From the NCBI GenBank assembly GCA_020636315.1, contig JACJYA010000025.1:10580-74579 (forward strand): a DNA stretch of 64,000 nucleotides, read 5' to 3'. The position numbers were made by a program, and so were the translations under genes. The notes under the pieces were generated by a model. It was not told the DNA's origin, ran no database searches, and saw only the letters and a program-made list of their open reading frames with translations. How positions within the stretch are numbered: the stretch's first letter is position 1; every line of letters starts with the position of its first letter. Below are positions 1 to 8,085 of the stretch, piece by piece. Source of the stretch: Lewinellaceae bacterium (GTDB lineage Bacteria > Bacteroidota > Bacteroidia > Chitinophagales > Saprospiraceae).

Positions 1-190
1 ACACCGTCGTCACCGAAATGGTGGGCACTGCAATGTCTGGAAATTGCTCTTTGGGCAAAGAGGTAAAAGTGAAGAACCCATACACGGTGATGATGATGAT
101 GATGAGGTACATCGCCGTGCGGTTGTCCACTGCCCAACTGGTAGGCTTGAATTCCTTGAATACTTCCGGGATCTTTTTTGCTCCTGGCAT
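1..190 (-). CDS. RND efflux permease, AcrB/HAE1 type (N-terminus only)
   Basis: The reading frame runs off the window edge; only about the first 63 residues are visible. They show a short cytosolic start, one long hydrophobic helix (about residues 27-44) and then PKEQFPDI, the hallmark just after TM1 of inner-membrane RND pumps, where the first periplasmic porter segment begins. It starts at an ATG with an in-frame TGA four codons upstream, so the start is secure. The gene lies directly downstream of the membrane-fusion adaptor on the same strand, the usual adaptor-permease order; the outer-membrane channel would be expected beyond the edge. Substrate cannot be told from this fragment. Confidence 0.85.
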   Translation of the reverse strand, partial: MPGAKKIPEVFKEFKPTSWAVDNRTAMYLIIIIITVYGFFTFTSLPKEQFPDIAVPTISVTTV

Positions 191-251
191 GTCTTTGGTA
201 TATCAGATGACGTTCTATTCAACCTGTCATTTGGCGCTTTTCGGGAGCGTT

Positions 252-302
252 GTTTCTGGTTTCTGGGTTTCTGAAAACCAGCGGGTGTCTTGTCCGGTTA
301 GC
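252..302 (+). repeat. Dispersed element family 1, short copy
   Basis: GTTTCTG-type units lead into a CTGAAAACCAGCGGG core and end in GGTTAGC. Fuller copies of the same core lie at 18364-18417, 23161-23270 and 47188-47345. This copy lacks the TTAATTGAACTATC end seen in the longer ones. Confidence 0.6.
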
Positions 303-303
303 C

Positions 304-359
304 CCACTCACCCACTCACCCTCTCTCCCATCTCTATGTCTCCCCCTCTCCCCCTCTCA
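304..359 (-). repeat. Stop-anchored octamer array after the RND adaptor gene
   Basis: Reading the minus strand from the TGA stop of the adaptor gene (357-359), seven consecutive octamers follow without a break in register: TGAGAGGG (containing the stop), a close variant, two weaker units, then GAGAGAGG and GTGAGTGG twice. Consensus about GKGAGWGG. The array runs straight into a family 1 element. Only low-complexity purine-rich DNA would be seen if the 8-bp register were ignored. Confidence 0.65.
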
Positions 360-1511
360 TATATCCTCCACCACCTGCCCGTCGTAAAGGTCCTGATACC
401 CCTTGGTGACCAGCAGGTCTCCGGGCTGCAGGCCGTTGAGTATTTCGATCTGCCCGCCGTAGAGTTCGCCCAGGGTGATCCTTACTTTTTTTGCTGTTTT
501 GTGTTCTCCGCCTTCGGCCATCAGGTAAACGTACTTTCCCTGGTCATCCGACTGTACGATGTTCACCGGAATGACGATGGCTTTGGCGCTGGAATGGCTC
601 AGGATCTTTACGGATGCCGACATGTTGGGTTTGAGGCCGGCAGCCGAAGGGATCCGGCATACGGCGGTGAACCCTACGGAAGCGGCGTTGACCGACTGGC
701 TGATGCGCTCGATCCTGGTTTTAAAGGACCGGTTTGCGGGGGGGACTTCCACCAGCACCGTTGTACCAGCTCTGACTTCCGTTGCATAATTTTCGGGAAT
801 ATCCACTTCGACGGTCAGGTCATTGTTGTTAACGATCTGTATCTGCGGGCCGGTAGCGCCCATGCCGGTGAACAACTCGCCCGGCTTGATATTTACGATT
901 TCCGCAATACCGCTCTGGTCGGCGTAAACCAGATAGGTTTTTAGCTGCTCTTCCTGGACGGCGATCTGGTTTTTCAGCCCATCGACGTTGTTTTTTGCGT
1001 TCAGCAACTGCACTTCCGAACCGATCTTCTGATCCCAGAGGGACTTTGTCCTTTCGTAAATATCCTGGGCAAAAGCCAGCTGCGTTTTGGTGGAAGCTAT
1101 GGACTGCTGCAGCACCTGGTCGTCCAGTTTGAGGATCAACTGCCCTTTTTTGACGTATTGCCCTTCGGCGATGAGCACTTCTTTTACATAGCCGCCCACC
1201 CCGTTCCGTGGCGCTACATAGGAGATGTTTTCCGAACTCACCCTGCCCTGCAGGTTGATGTAGGCTTCGAAGCCTTCCGGCGCGACCTCCACAACGGAGA
1301 CCAGCTTAGGCTGCACGGCCTTCGAGGGGTCCAGTTGGACGATCTCCGCCTCCAGGGCCGATATTTTTTTCGCCAGGCTGGCCTGCTGTTTTTTCAGTTT
1401 GGCCAGTTCGGAAGTTTTGGCCTCCAGGGCATTGCCGGAAGGGGACGGGCTTTCTTTCTGTTGGCAGGCGCTTGCGAGGACGAGGAGGAAAAGGAATAAA
1501 GTAGTCCGCAT
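357..1511 (-). CDS. RND efflux periplasmic adaptor (membrane fusion lipoprotein)
   Basis: The product links the inner-membrane RND pump to an outer-membrane channel. The N-terminus is a lipoprotein signal ending in LASAC, so the protein is probably anchored by a lipid. After it come a short coiled coil (ELAKLKKQQASLAKKISAL), a lipoyl/biotinyl half with YVKKGQLILKLDD, a helical hairpin, the returning half, a beta-barrel and a membrane-proximal domain ending in LQPGDLLVTKGYQDLYDGQ. I chose the internal ATG at 1511 because it gives a normal length signal peptide; the longer frame opens at 1538. A TACCTTTC box at 1570-1577 (minus) could be the promoter. Length (about 384 aa) is normal for HlyD/AcrA-type adaptors. 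The permease gene follows. Confidence 0.88.
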   Translation of the reverse strand: MRTTLFLFLLVLASACQQKESPSPSGNALEAKTSELAKLKKQQASLAKKISALEAEIVQLDPSKAVQPKLVSVVEVAPEGFEAYINLQGRVSSENISYVAPRNGVGGYVKEVLIAEGQYVKKGQLILKLDDQVLQQSIASTKTQLAFAQDIYERTKSLWDQKIGSEVQLLNAKNNVDGLKNQIAVQEEQLKTYLVYADQSGIAEIVNIKPGELFTGMGATGPQIQIVNNNDLTVEVDIPENYATEVRAGTTVLVEVPPANRSFKTRIERISQSVNAASVGFTAVCRIPSAAGLKPNMSASVKILSHSSAKAIVIPVNIVQSDDQGKYVYLMAEGGEHKTAKKVRITLGELYGGQIEILNGLQPGDLLVTKGYQDLYDGQVVEDI

Positions 1512-1700
1512 TGTCGTGATACTTTTAAACTTGAGCATCTTTGGTTATCAGGCAATTTGGCCAGCTTGCGAAAGGTAACATTAATAATAACACATGGAAA
1601 CGCGTTTCTTTCGTTCCGGCTTTTATTTTTTGGGCCTTTTTACTGCGCTCCTGGCTGGCCGGTAACAAAACCGGCAGAAAGACGGCAGGACAGAAAAAAG

Positions 1701-1901
1701 TCACTTTTGCCTGTCCGTCAGTTCCTCCAGCAGCTTCGTCTGATAGCGCTGGATCTCCAGGAGGGTTTTGAACTGCTCTTCCATCAGCAGGTTCATCTTC
1801 TGGTGCAGGTTGCGCACCTCGATCTCGGCCTTGAGGTTGATCAGATAGTCATTCTCCGCCCGCTGCCGGTCTTTTTCTTCCTGCCGGTTCTGAGACATCA
1901 T
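1701..1901 (-). CDS. Small soluble protein resembling the C-terminal tail of DUF1003 proteins
   Basis: 66 residues, highly charged and predicted helical throughout. The first residues, MMSQNRQEEKDRQRAENDY, look like the stretch that follows the second membrane helix in DUF1003 proteins, and NLKAEIEVRNLHQKMNLLM resembles the helical tail of that family; no membrane helices precede it. It is a real gene candidate because a GAAGGAG ribosome-binding sequence inside the end of the PPK2 gene precedes its ATG, and the two genes are practically contiguous (PPK2 stop at 1903, start here at 1901). Function unknown. It may act as a free-standing coiled coil, or be the remnant of a longer membrane protein. 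Confidence 0.6.
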   Translation of the reverse strand: MMSQNRQEEKDRQRAENDYLINLKAEIEVRNLHQKMNLLMEEQFKTLLEIQRYQTKLLEELTDRQK

Positions 1902-1902
1902 A

Positions 1903-2784
1903 TTACTCCTTCTCCAACCTTTCTTTGGCCTGTTGCAACAATATTTTTTCCTTCTCAGAAACCACCGGCATCTTGATATTCATGCGTTTCAGGGTTTCGA
2001 CGATGATATTGCCGATAGCCATCCGGCTGAACCACTTGTGGTCGGCGGGGATGACATACCAGGGGGCAAATTCGGTGGATGTCTTGCTGATGGCCGTTTC
2101 GTAGGCCTTTTGGTAATCGTCCCAGTAGGCGCGTTCTTCGATATCGGCGGCGGAAAATTTCCAGTTCTTTTCCGGTTTTTCTATCCGCTCCAGGAAACGC
2201 TTCTTTTGTTCCTTCTTCGAGAGGTGGAGGAAGAACTTGATGATGGTAGTGCCGTTTTCCGAAATGGTGCGTTCGAAGTTGTTGATCTGCCGGTAGCGGG
2301 CCTTCCAGAATTTTTCACCTACGTCCTTTACCGAATGGATACCCGGCAGGTTCTCGGCCAGCAGAAACTCGGGGTGCACTTTGGTGATCAGTACGTTCTC
2401 GTAGTGAGAGCGGTTGAAAATGCCGATCCTGCCCCGGTCGGGCAGCCTGGAATAGTGCCGCCAGAGATAGTCATGCTCCAACTCCAGGGTAGAGGGGTGT
2501 TTGAAACTGTGCACCTCGCAACCCTGCGGATTGATGCCGGACAATACGTGCCGGATGGCACTGTCTTTGCCGGCGGCGTCCATGGCCTGGAAAATGATGA
2601 GCAGGGCCTGCCGGTTTTCCGCGTACAGGCGGTATTGCAATTCTGACATCAGGCCGATATCCTCCCTTAACTGGGCCTTTGCCGACTTTTTATTTTTGAA
2701 TCCGTCTCTGGAGCCGGGATCATAGTCCTTCAGGGAAATAACCTTCTTGGCTGCCACTCTGAATTTTTGGGTATCTATGCTCAT
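1903..2784 (-). CDS. ppk2: Polyphosphate:nucleotide phosphotransferase, PPK2 family
   Basis: Transfers phosphate between polyphosphate and nucleotides in the cytosol. The 293 residues hold a Walker A-like loop, FQAMDAAGKDSAIRHVLSG (about 65-83), followed by the PPK2 hallmark INPQGCEVHSFKHP and the Walker B/lid segment GRIGIFNRSHYENVLI. The single-domain length and these motifs fit the polyphosphate:AMP/ADP-type group (TIGR03709-like). Direction (NTP-forming or polyP-forming) cannot be read from sequence. The small DUF1003-tail-like gene is translationally coupled behind it. Upstream 2785-2918 has no gene. Confidence 0.93.
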   Translation of the reverse strand: MSIDTQKFRVAAKKVISLKDYDPGSRDGFKNKKSAKAQLREDIGLMSELQYRLYAENRQALLIIFQAMDAAGKDSAIRHVLSGINPQGCEVHSFKHPSTLELEHDYLWRHYSRLPDRGRIGIFNRSHYENVLITKVHPEFLLAENLPGIHSVKDVGEKFWKARYRQINNFERTISENGTTIIKFFLHLSKKEQKKRFLERIEKPEKNWKFSAADIEERAYWDDYQKAYETAISKTSTEFAPWYVIPADHKWFSRMAIGNIIVETLKRMNIKMPVVSEKEKILLQQAKERLEKE

Positions 2785-2918
2785 ATCAGGTTGGTTATAA
2801 TGACATTATTCAATGTATAAATCTTTTCCATAGGTACATGGACTGCCCGTTTCATTCAGCAAAATCGAAGACGGAGTCTGAATCCCAACGGTTTACCCTC
2901 TGCCTTCCCGAAAGCCAC

Positions 2919-3006
2919 TTTTACACTCATACACTCATACACTCATACACTCATACACTCATACACTCATACACTCATACACTTTTACACCCTTACACCC
3001 TTAAAC
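2919..3006 (-). repeat. Stop-anchored octamer array GTGTATGA after mprF
   Basis: On the minus strand eleven octamers follow in one register. The first, GTTTAAGG, contains the TAA stop of the mprF-like gene (3001-3003). Next come GTGTAAGG and GTGTAAAA, then GTGTATGA seven times (2927-2982) and a closing GTGTAAAA. On the plus strand this reads as perfect ACACTCAT repeats. The same core unit occurs behind the MazG-like gene (34829-34868) and mraY (54699 onwards). Confidence 0.9.
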
Positions 3007-5589
3007 TTTCCCCCCCATCACCTCCTCCAATGCCCCCGGCAGGTACACCAGGTCAAAGGGCGCCGAATAGGCCAGGTGCATAGCTGTCCATTCCGGCTCG
3101 AATTTCTCCTTAAAGAAACGCAGGCTTTTGTAATGGGAGAATTGACGCATGCGCTCGTAGGCGAGTTTGATGGCCCGCTCCTGAACGTTTTCGGGCGCGT
3201 CAATGCCGCTCATGGGCACCATGCCCAGGTCGCAGCGATGGAACCCTTGTTCTTTCAGGGTGAGGAACATATTGACGAACAAGAAATCCATGACGCCGTT
3301 GGGGGCATCTTCGGTCTTGCGCATCAGGTCGAAATTGGCTTCTCCAGGCACGTAGTCAGGTATGATGTTGACAAAGCCGGCAATCTTGCCCTCCTGGTTC
3401 TCTATGGTGAAAATGGGCTGGTTTTTCAATACTTCCTCCTCAAAAAAACCCTGGGAAAAGGCCAACTCGCTGCGTTTGGTTTCCCGCAGCCAGTCGTCAC
3501 TGACGGCTCTGAGCTGCTGGAGGAAGCCATCCCGCTGCGGCGGATCGTAGGTGTGAAAGGAATATCCTTCTTTTTCCAGACGGTTCATTACGTTGCGGAG
3601 GGCTTTTTTATCCTTGCCCTGCAGGCTGAAGGTATCGAGGTTGACTACGGCGCTCTCCCCGATCGGCAGCAGTTTTTTGCCCAGCTTTTCAAAAATGGGT
3701 ATGGCCGGCTGAGAAATGCGGTACCAGGCAGGGCGTAACCCGTTTTGACGGCACCACCGCTCAAAAGCCGGGATCATTTCAGCCATAGCTGCTTCATTCC
3801 GGCATACCGGCGTTTCCAGGGCAATGGCGTAGCTGCGGCTGGTTTTGAACGCTACGAACCCCTCCTCATCCTCACTGAACCAAAAGGTCTTATCGGAATA
3901 CGTCTTGAAATAGTCCAGAGAGGAATGCCCATATTTTTCCACCAGCGCCTGTGCCTTCAGGCGGCTCTCCTCTGCCGTTGGCGGGTGGCGGACAAGGGGG
4001 CGCAGGAGCAGGAATACGAGGTAGGCCAGGGTGGCGCCCCCGAGAAAGTTCATACCGTAGAGAAATTCTTTCCCGAATGGAGTTGCAGGGGTCAGGCTGA
4101 AATTCATTAAAAAGAAGCTGCCCAGGGCCTGCCGGAATGATTGCCAGAGGGTAAAATCCGCAGTAAAATGTTTTTCGTCCATAAAGAAGAAGCCCACTGT
4201 GCCGAAGAGCAATACGCCCCCTACGGTTACCAATCCGGGAAACAGGCTGCGCCTAGCCAGCCGGAGGTCAGTTCTGATGAAATATTGCTTCCGCTGGTAA
4301 AGCAGGCTGCCCAGAACCACAAGGGCAATGGCCGCCTCTTCATAGTCGATGCCTTTGGATAAATGGGTGATGAGAGACAACCCGCTCAGCGCCACGGCCA
4401 TCAGCCAGGCGCTGCGCAGCCCCCGAAGCAGGTAGGCTCCCACCCCCAGCATCAGCACTCCGGAGAAAAGTACGAAATAGGTGGAGGCGTGAATGGCGGC
4501 CAGCGGCAGGTATTCTTTGAGGAGGTGGAGGCGTTCCGGCTCGGCGGGCGTGATGGCGCTCAGGATGTTCACCAGGCCGAGGGCGAACAGCAGCAATGCC
4601 GGGAATATCCGCAGCAGCAAGGCGCCTCGCTGTGCTATTAATACAGCCGTCCCTAACAGAAGCAGTGACCAGAATTCGAAAAAGCGGAACAGCATGGCCA
4701 CCGAAATAGCCGCAACGGTGGAGAATCCGAACAGAGTCAGCGCATAGGTGAGCGTCACTTCAATAGCACCCACGCCCCGAAGGAAGGGCGAGCTCATGAG
4801 CAATAACAAGACAATGGCATAACCGATGATGGCGGCTTTCAGGGGCGCCTCGCTACCCAGCGCTTTCATGGAAATGAAAAGGTGAACAATGCCGATCACT
4901 TCAACGACACAAGAAAGAGCGGCCACTACCCAGAAATCGCGGGCACGGAATGCATGATTTTCCAATTGTCCGATGACCTCGGCAAAGGCCGGCGCCTTTC
5001 GTTCCAGAAAGAGGTAAAGCCACCCCTTATTTGCCAGGTTTCTTACCCCCAGGGCAAGCAGCCCCAGAGTGGCGACAACCAGAAAGATACCCGCCGCAAC
5101 ATTGCCCGAAAGCTGGCTATTTAGGAAAAGCCAAAGCAGCGCGGGCAATCCAACGATAATGGCGGACAGAATGGAACCAATGCTGAAGATGGAGGAAGCA
5201 AAGTAAATTTGTGCAGATTCCAGGCCTTCCTTCCGCTCCAGTTCCTCGTTGAAGAAGAACATATTCGTGAGCATCCCGGCGGGAAGGAAAATACTGACGA
5301 GGTTGCGCTTCAGGTAAAGGGCTGATGCTGTAGCCAGTCCGATTTGCCGCCCGATGGCGCGAAAGCTGTAAACGTACATCAATCCCTGGATAGCGACAAA
5401 AACTGCTACCAGCAACAGTCCGGTAATGACCCAGAACCCGCTGGCCTCGGACAAGGTGGCGGCTACTTTGTGCACCTCCGCCCGCTCATGACGGAAAAAA
5501 TAAATACCCACGCCTACGAAGAAGAGGCTGAGCGCAACCTGGAGCAGTATCTTCTGGTTGGTTCTCAGAAATAGCAGGGTTTGGCTCAT
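3001..5589 (-). CDS. mprF: MprF-like phosphatidylglycerol lysyltransferase/flippase
   Basis: Membrane protein that in known MprF enzymes adds an amino acid from aminoacyl-tRNA to phosphatidylglycerol and flips the product, lowering surface negative charge. The 862 residues split into an N-terminal part of about 520 residues with many membrane helices (YbhN/flippase-like, then further helices) and a soluble C-terminal DUF2156 (LPG synthase C) domain with GNAT-like fold, recognised by YGHSSLDYFKTYSDKTFWFS, the SYAIALETPV strand and the late FDLMRKTEDAPNGVMDFLF segment. Length matches two-domain MprF (about 840-880). The amino acid transferred (Lys, Ala, Arg, Orn) cannot be told. No regulator lies nearby. 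Confidence 0.88.
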   Translation of the reverse strand: MSQTLLFLRTNQKILLQVALSLFFVGVGIYFFRHERAEVHKVAATLSEASGFWVITGLLLVAVFVAIQGLMYVYSFRAIGRQIGLATASALYLKRNLVSIFLPAGMLTNMFFFNEELERKEGLESAQIYFASSIFSIGSILSAIIVGLPALLWLFLNSQLSGNVAAGIFLVVATLGLLALGVRNLANKGWLYLFLERKAPAFAEVIGQLENHAFRARDFWVVAALSCVVEVIGIVHLFISMKALGSEAPLKAAIIGYAIVLLLLMSSPFLRGVGAIEVTLTYALTLFGFSTVAAISVAMLFRFFEFWSLLLLGTAVLIAQRGALLLRIFPALLLFALGLVNILSAITPAEPERLHLLKEYLPLAAIHASTYFVLFSGVLMLGVGAYLLRGLRSAWLMAVALSGLSLITHLSKGIDYEEAAIALVVLGSLLYQRKQYFIRTDLRLARRSLFPGLVTVGGVLLFGTVGFFFMDEKHFTADFTLWQSFRQALGSFFLMNFSLTPATPFGKEFLYGMNFLGGATLAYLVFLLLRPLVRHPPTAEESRLKAQALVEKYGHSSLDYFKTYSDKTFWFSEDEEGFVAFKTSRSYAIALETPVCRNEAAMAEMIPAFERWCRQNGLRPAWYRISQPAIPIFEKLGKKLLPIGESAVVNLDTFSLQGKDKKALRNVMNRLEKEGYSFHTYDPPQRDGFLQQLRAVSDDWLRETKRSELAFSQGFFEEEVLKNQPIFTIENQEGKIAGFVNIIPDYVPGEANFDLMRKTEDAPNGVMDFLFVNMFLTLKEQGFHRCDLGMVPMSGIDAPENVQERAIKLAYERMRQFSHYKSLRFFKEKFEPEWTAMHLAYSAPFDLVYLPGALEEVMGGKV

Positions 5590-5635
5590 TTTCTTTGCTT
5601 GTTCTTTTGGGAAGCCAGCATTTTAAATGCCACCA

Positions 5636-5797
5636 TCACCAGAAAAATTTCACCTGCCCCAGGTAACTAACCGATTGCGCCATCCATTGATAGCCGGGGT
5701 AATGGCGGACAAACCAATAGTCGGTAGCGAACTGCCCAACACCGGCGGCCAGGCAGCTTACAAAACCCGCCCGGGCCAGGAATTCAGGGCTCTTCAT
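5636..5797 (-). pseudogene. Short ORF resembling the N-terminus of DUF998 membrane proteins (truncated?)
   Basis: A 53-codon frame opens with an ATG that overlaps the stop of the 62-residue gene upstream (ATGAAGAGCCCTGA). It encodes a hydrophobic helix followed by YPGYQWMAQSVSYLGQ, which resembles the start of DUF998 proteins (a Tyr-Pro-Gly-Tyr turn, then a Ser-x-Ser-x-Leu-Gly helix cap). It then ends at TGA after FFW, while DUF998 proteins run to about 200 residues; the remaining 46 bp before mprF cannot hold the rest. It is either a decayed gene or a small membrane peptide. The family match is from memory. Confidence 0.4.
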
Positions 5798-5972
5798 CTT
5801 CCTGGTTACTTCTCATGGCCATCAGTGTGATCACCGCAATGAGCAGGAAGCCTGCCGTGAAAGCAATGGCGCCCCAACGCCAGGCTTCGATGGTATAGGC
5901 CAGAATGGCCGTGATCACCGACAGCACCAGAAAAAGGTATAACTGAAGTTGCCGTTTTTTGCTCTTGTCCAC
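5784..5972 (-). CDS. Small two-helix membrane protein
   Basis: 62 residues: a basic start (MDKSKKRQ), two hydrophobic helices (about 11-28 and 33-52) and an acidic tail (SNQEDEEP). No family recognised. The tail overlaps the DUF998-like frame by 14 bases, which suggests they were once, or still are, co-translated ahead of mprF. Composition matches the neighbours. It may assist a membrane enzyme, but that is a guess. Confidence 0.5.
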   Translation of the reverse strand: MDKSKKRQLQLYLFLVLSVITAILAYTIEAWRWGAIAFTAGFLLIAVITLMAMRSNQEDEEP

Positions 5973-6010
5973 TTTTGGTTTTTTTGACAGGACTAAGCGA
6001 ACCGCTTAAG

Positions 6011-7099
6011 TCACATTATTTTGTTTTGCAATGGAGCTTCCAGTTTCCGTTGCAGATATTCCTCCGAGAAGTCCACCCTGAGTTCCACCCACATGGGCAG
6101 GTGGTCGCTCATCTGGAAAGTACGCCAGTAGTTGAGGTAGTACAGGGAAGTATTTTTCCGTTCCTTGCCTTCAGAGGTTTTCTGGTAGCTTTCGCCCATT
6201 TCCGGGATGTATGTTTTTTCATCGCCGGGAGTAAATACGGTTTTGTAGTAGTTGAATACGCCGGCCTTTCCGGTGGTGCTGAAGCGGCCCGGCCGTACCC
6301 GGAAGGCAATCTGGTCGTAAAATTTATTCTGTTGTACATTAGAGGGGAGGTGCTGCAGTTCAGGCGGTATGACGAAGCCGGCGTCAGTGATCATCTTCAT
6401 CGTCTGGTCGGTTGGAGAGAATATATTGAAGTCACCGAGCAATATGAGGTTTCGGGACCACTCGAAGGGGTCTTCGCTGCGGCGTTTCAGCGCCTGAGCG
6501 ATCTGGCGTATCTCCTCCACTCTTTCGGGGTTATCAGCTTTGTTTTCGCCGTAAAGGATATGGACAGTACTGAGAATAAAATCGGTCCAGCCGGTTTTGA
6601 ACCCAACCATGAGCGGTGTTCTGACCACCTGGGTAACCGGATGGTAAACCGTCTTTCCATCCGCCCCTCTGGCTTCTATGGGGGGAAGCACCAACTGGCC
6701 GGCCAGGCCGCCGGGTAGTACTTTCCTTTTGTCGAACAGGATGGCCATGCGTTCGCCATTTCCCTGGGTTCCCTCTGTCACATCAGAGAACAGGCAGTCC
6801 CAGTGCCCGCCGAGGATGTCCATCAGGCGATTGAGCGCCCGGAGGTCCTGCCGCACTTCCTGCACGGCCACCAGGTCAAAGCGGGCAATGATCTCGGCAA
6901 TGTAATAAAAGGCTTCCGGGATGCGGTCCCCGTAAGCGGGAGAGTCAAATTCCCGGATGTTCCAGGTTGCCAGCAGGATGCTTTCTTCCGCAGTTTTCTG
7001 AGGCACTTCGGCATCGAGTTGCCGGCGCAACAGCAACAGGCGTTCTATGGTTCGCTTACCGGCTAGGGTGCTGGAGTCGAGATCTTTGTAAAAAGGCAT
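6011..7099 (-). CDS. Endonuclease/exonuclease/phosphatase family protein
   Basis: 362 residues with the EEP fold used by DNase I, sphingomyelinases and inositol phosphatases. Visible landmarks are LLATWNIREF (metal-binding Asn near the N-terminus), VAVQEVRQD (metal-binding Glu), LLGDFNIFSP (catalytic Asp/Asn) and SDHLPMWVEL near the end (catalytic Asp-His pair). No signal peptide from this start, so probably cytosolic. I chose the ATG at 7099 (MPFYKDLD) over the longer frame from 7204 because the extra N-terminus is translated from the repeat-like spacer. The substrate is not predictable. It sits between the N-ATPase operon and the small membrane gene, all on one strand. Confidence 0.85.
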   Translation of the reverse strand: MPFYKDLDSSTLAGKRTIERLLLLRRQLDAEVPQKTAEESILLATWNIREFDSPAYGDRIPEAFYYIAEIIARFDLVAVQEVRQDLRALNRLMDILGGHWDCLFSDVTEGTQGNGERMAILFDKRKVLPGGLAGQLVLPPIEARGADGKTVYHPVTQVVRTPLMVGFKTGWTDFILSTVHILYGENKADNPERVEEIRQIAQALKRRSEDPFEWSRNLILLGDFNIFSPTDQTMKMITDAGFVIPPELQHLPSNVQQNKFYDQIAFRVRPGRFSTTGKAGVFNYYKTVFTPGDEKTYIPEMGESYQKTSEGKERKNTSLYYLNYWRTFQMSDHLPMWVELRVDFSEEYLQRKLEAPLQNKIM

Positions 7100-7172
7100 A
7101 ACAATCGCTTTTTGATGACAATAAGATGGAGAATATCGAAAGGGCCACCCAAAATATAACAATAACGGATAA

Positions 7173-7203
7173 CAAATCCATGAATCCACGAATCCACCAA
7201 TCA
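7173..7203 (-). repeat. Stop-anchored octamer array TGGATTnn after atpG
   Basis: Minus strand: the TGA stop of atpG (7201-7203) is the first three bases of TGATTGG, followed in register by TGGATTCG, TGGATTCA and TGGATTTG. No inverted partner is seen before the next gene. Confidence 0.6.
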
Positions 7204-8085
7204 ATGCCCTTCCAAAGCCTCCGCTCCTGCGATCAGGTCGAACAATTCCTCATCGATGGCCTCCTGCCTGAGGCGGTGAAAGGCCAGGCTGAGGTTGTTG
7301 GAACGTTCCTGTATGTTTTTTTCCGCCCGTTGCATAGCTGCCAGGCGGCTGGCGTTTTCACTGGCCAGTGATTCGGCGCAGGCTTTGAACAGTGAGGAGA
7401 ATAGGTATTCCCGGATCAGGGCGGTCAGTGTTGGCGCCACCTGCCCCATAGCCTCGGGGACGTTCTTCGAAGGCCATTCCAGGCCGGCCAGTTCCTGACG
7501 CCAGATCTCATCCAAAGGGATGAATGCCCGGCTTTCCGGCTGGTAACCCGATCCATATACGGGCCGGTTATGAAAGAGATAAAACACCGTGGCAGGCCGG
7601 GCCTCCAGGGTCCGCTCGATATGGGTGAGGACTTCCCCTACCAGGGGGATGATGGTGTGAACGGAGTTGGGAATGACAAAAAGTTGTTCAGGGCTCAACC
7701 CGACATCCTCCAGGCGTGTCCGAATGGATTCTCCCACTGCCCAGGCTGCCTTTTTGCCGGGTAATTCCCGAAGTTTGGCTGCCAGAAAATTGACGATAAC
7801 ATCGTTAAACGGCCCTACCAACCCTTGTCCGGCGCCAAAAACGATAGCGGTGACGGATTCTGGTTTTGTGGCTTGCTTTTTCATCATCAAAGGCAACTGT
7901 TCCACCTGCCGGAAGCATACCAGCAGGCCAAGTTGCACCGTGCGGTGATAATTTTCCAGAGCAAGGACGGCACGTTCATACTGGCTGATGCTGGCGGCGG
8001 AAAGCGCCTTCATGGTGCGCACTACCGATTCGAGTTTATGCGCTCCTTCGATCTTATGCCGCAGGCTTTCCAGTGTATCATTCAT
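7201..8085 (-). CDS. atpG: N-type ATPase gamma subunit
   Basis: Central stalk of the F1 rotor. 294 residues from the ATG at 8085; the start MNDTLESLRHKIEGAHKLES and the helix VVRTMKALSAASISQYERA are the gamma N-terminal coiled-coil helix, and the C-terminal helix (SENASRLAAMQRAEKNIQER) pairs with it. The ATG overlaps the atpA stop by 8 bases (ATGAATGA), showing translational coupling. The longer frame from 8133 would lie inside atpA and is not needed. It is the last gene of the operon, the canonical place for N-ATPase gamma. The sequence is clearly divergent from ordinary F-ATPase gamma, as the N-type is. Confidence 0.93.
   Translation of the reverse strand: MNDTLESLRHKIEGAHKLESVVRTMKALSAASISQYERAVLALENYHRTVQLGLLVCFRQVEQLPLMMKKQATKPESVTAIVFGAGQGLVGPFNDVIVNFLAAKLRELPGKKAAWAVGESIRTRLEDVGLSPEQLFVIPNSVHTIIPLVGEVLTHIERTLEARPATVFYLFHNRPVYGSGYQPESRAFIPLDEIWRQELAGLEWPSKNVPEAMGQVAPTLTALIREYLFSSLFKACAESLASENASRLAAMQRAEKNIQERSNNLSLAFHRLRQEAIDEELFDLIAGAEALEGH

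Noticed and set aside
2919..3006. CRISPR-like array
   Set aside because: Repeats are 8 bp and directly adjacent with no spacers; the same holds for the other arrays. No cas genes in the window.
2838..3083. Plus-strand ORF with THTLIHSY repeats
   Set aside because: It only translates the ACACTCAT octamers and the antisense end of mprF.
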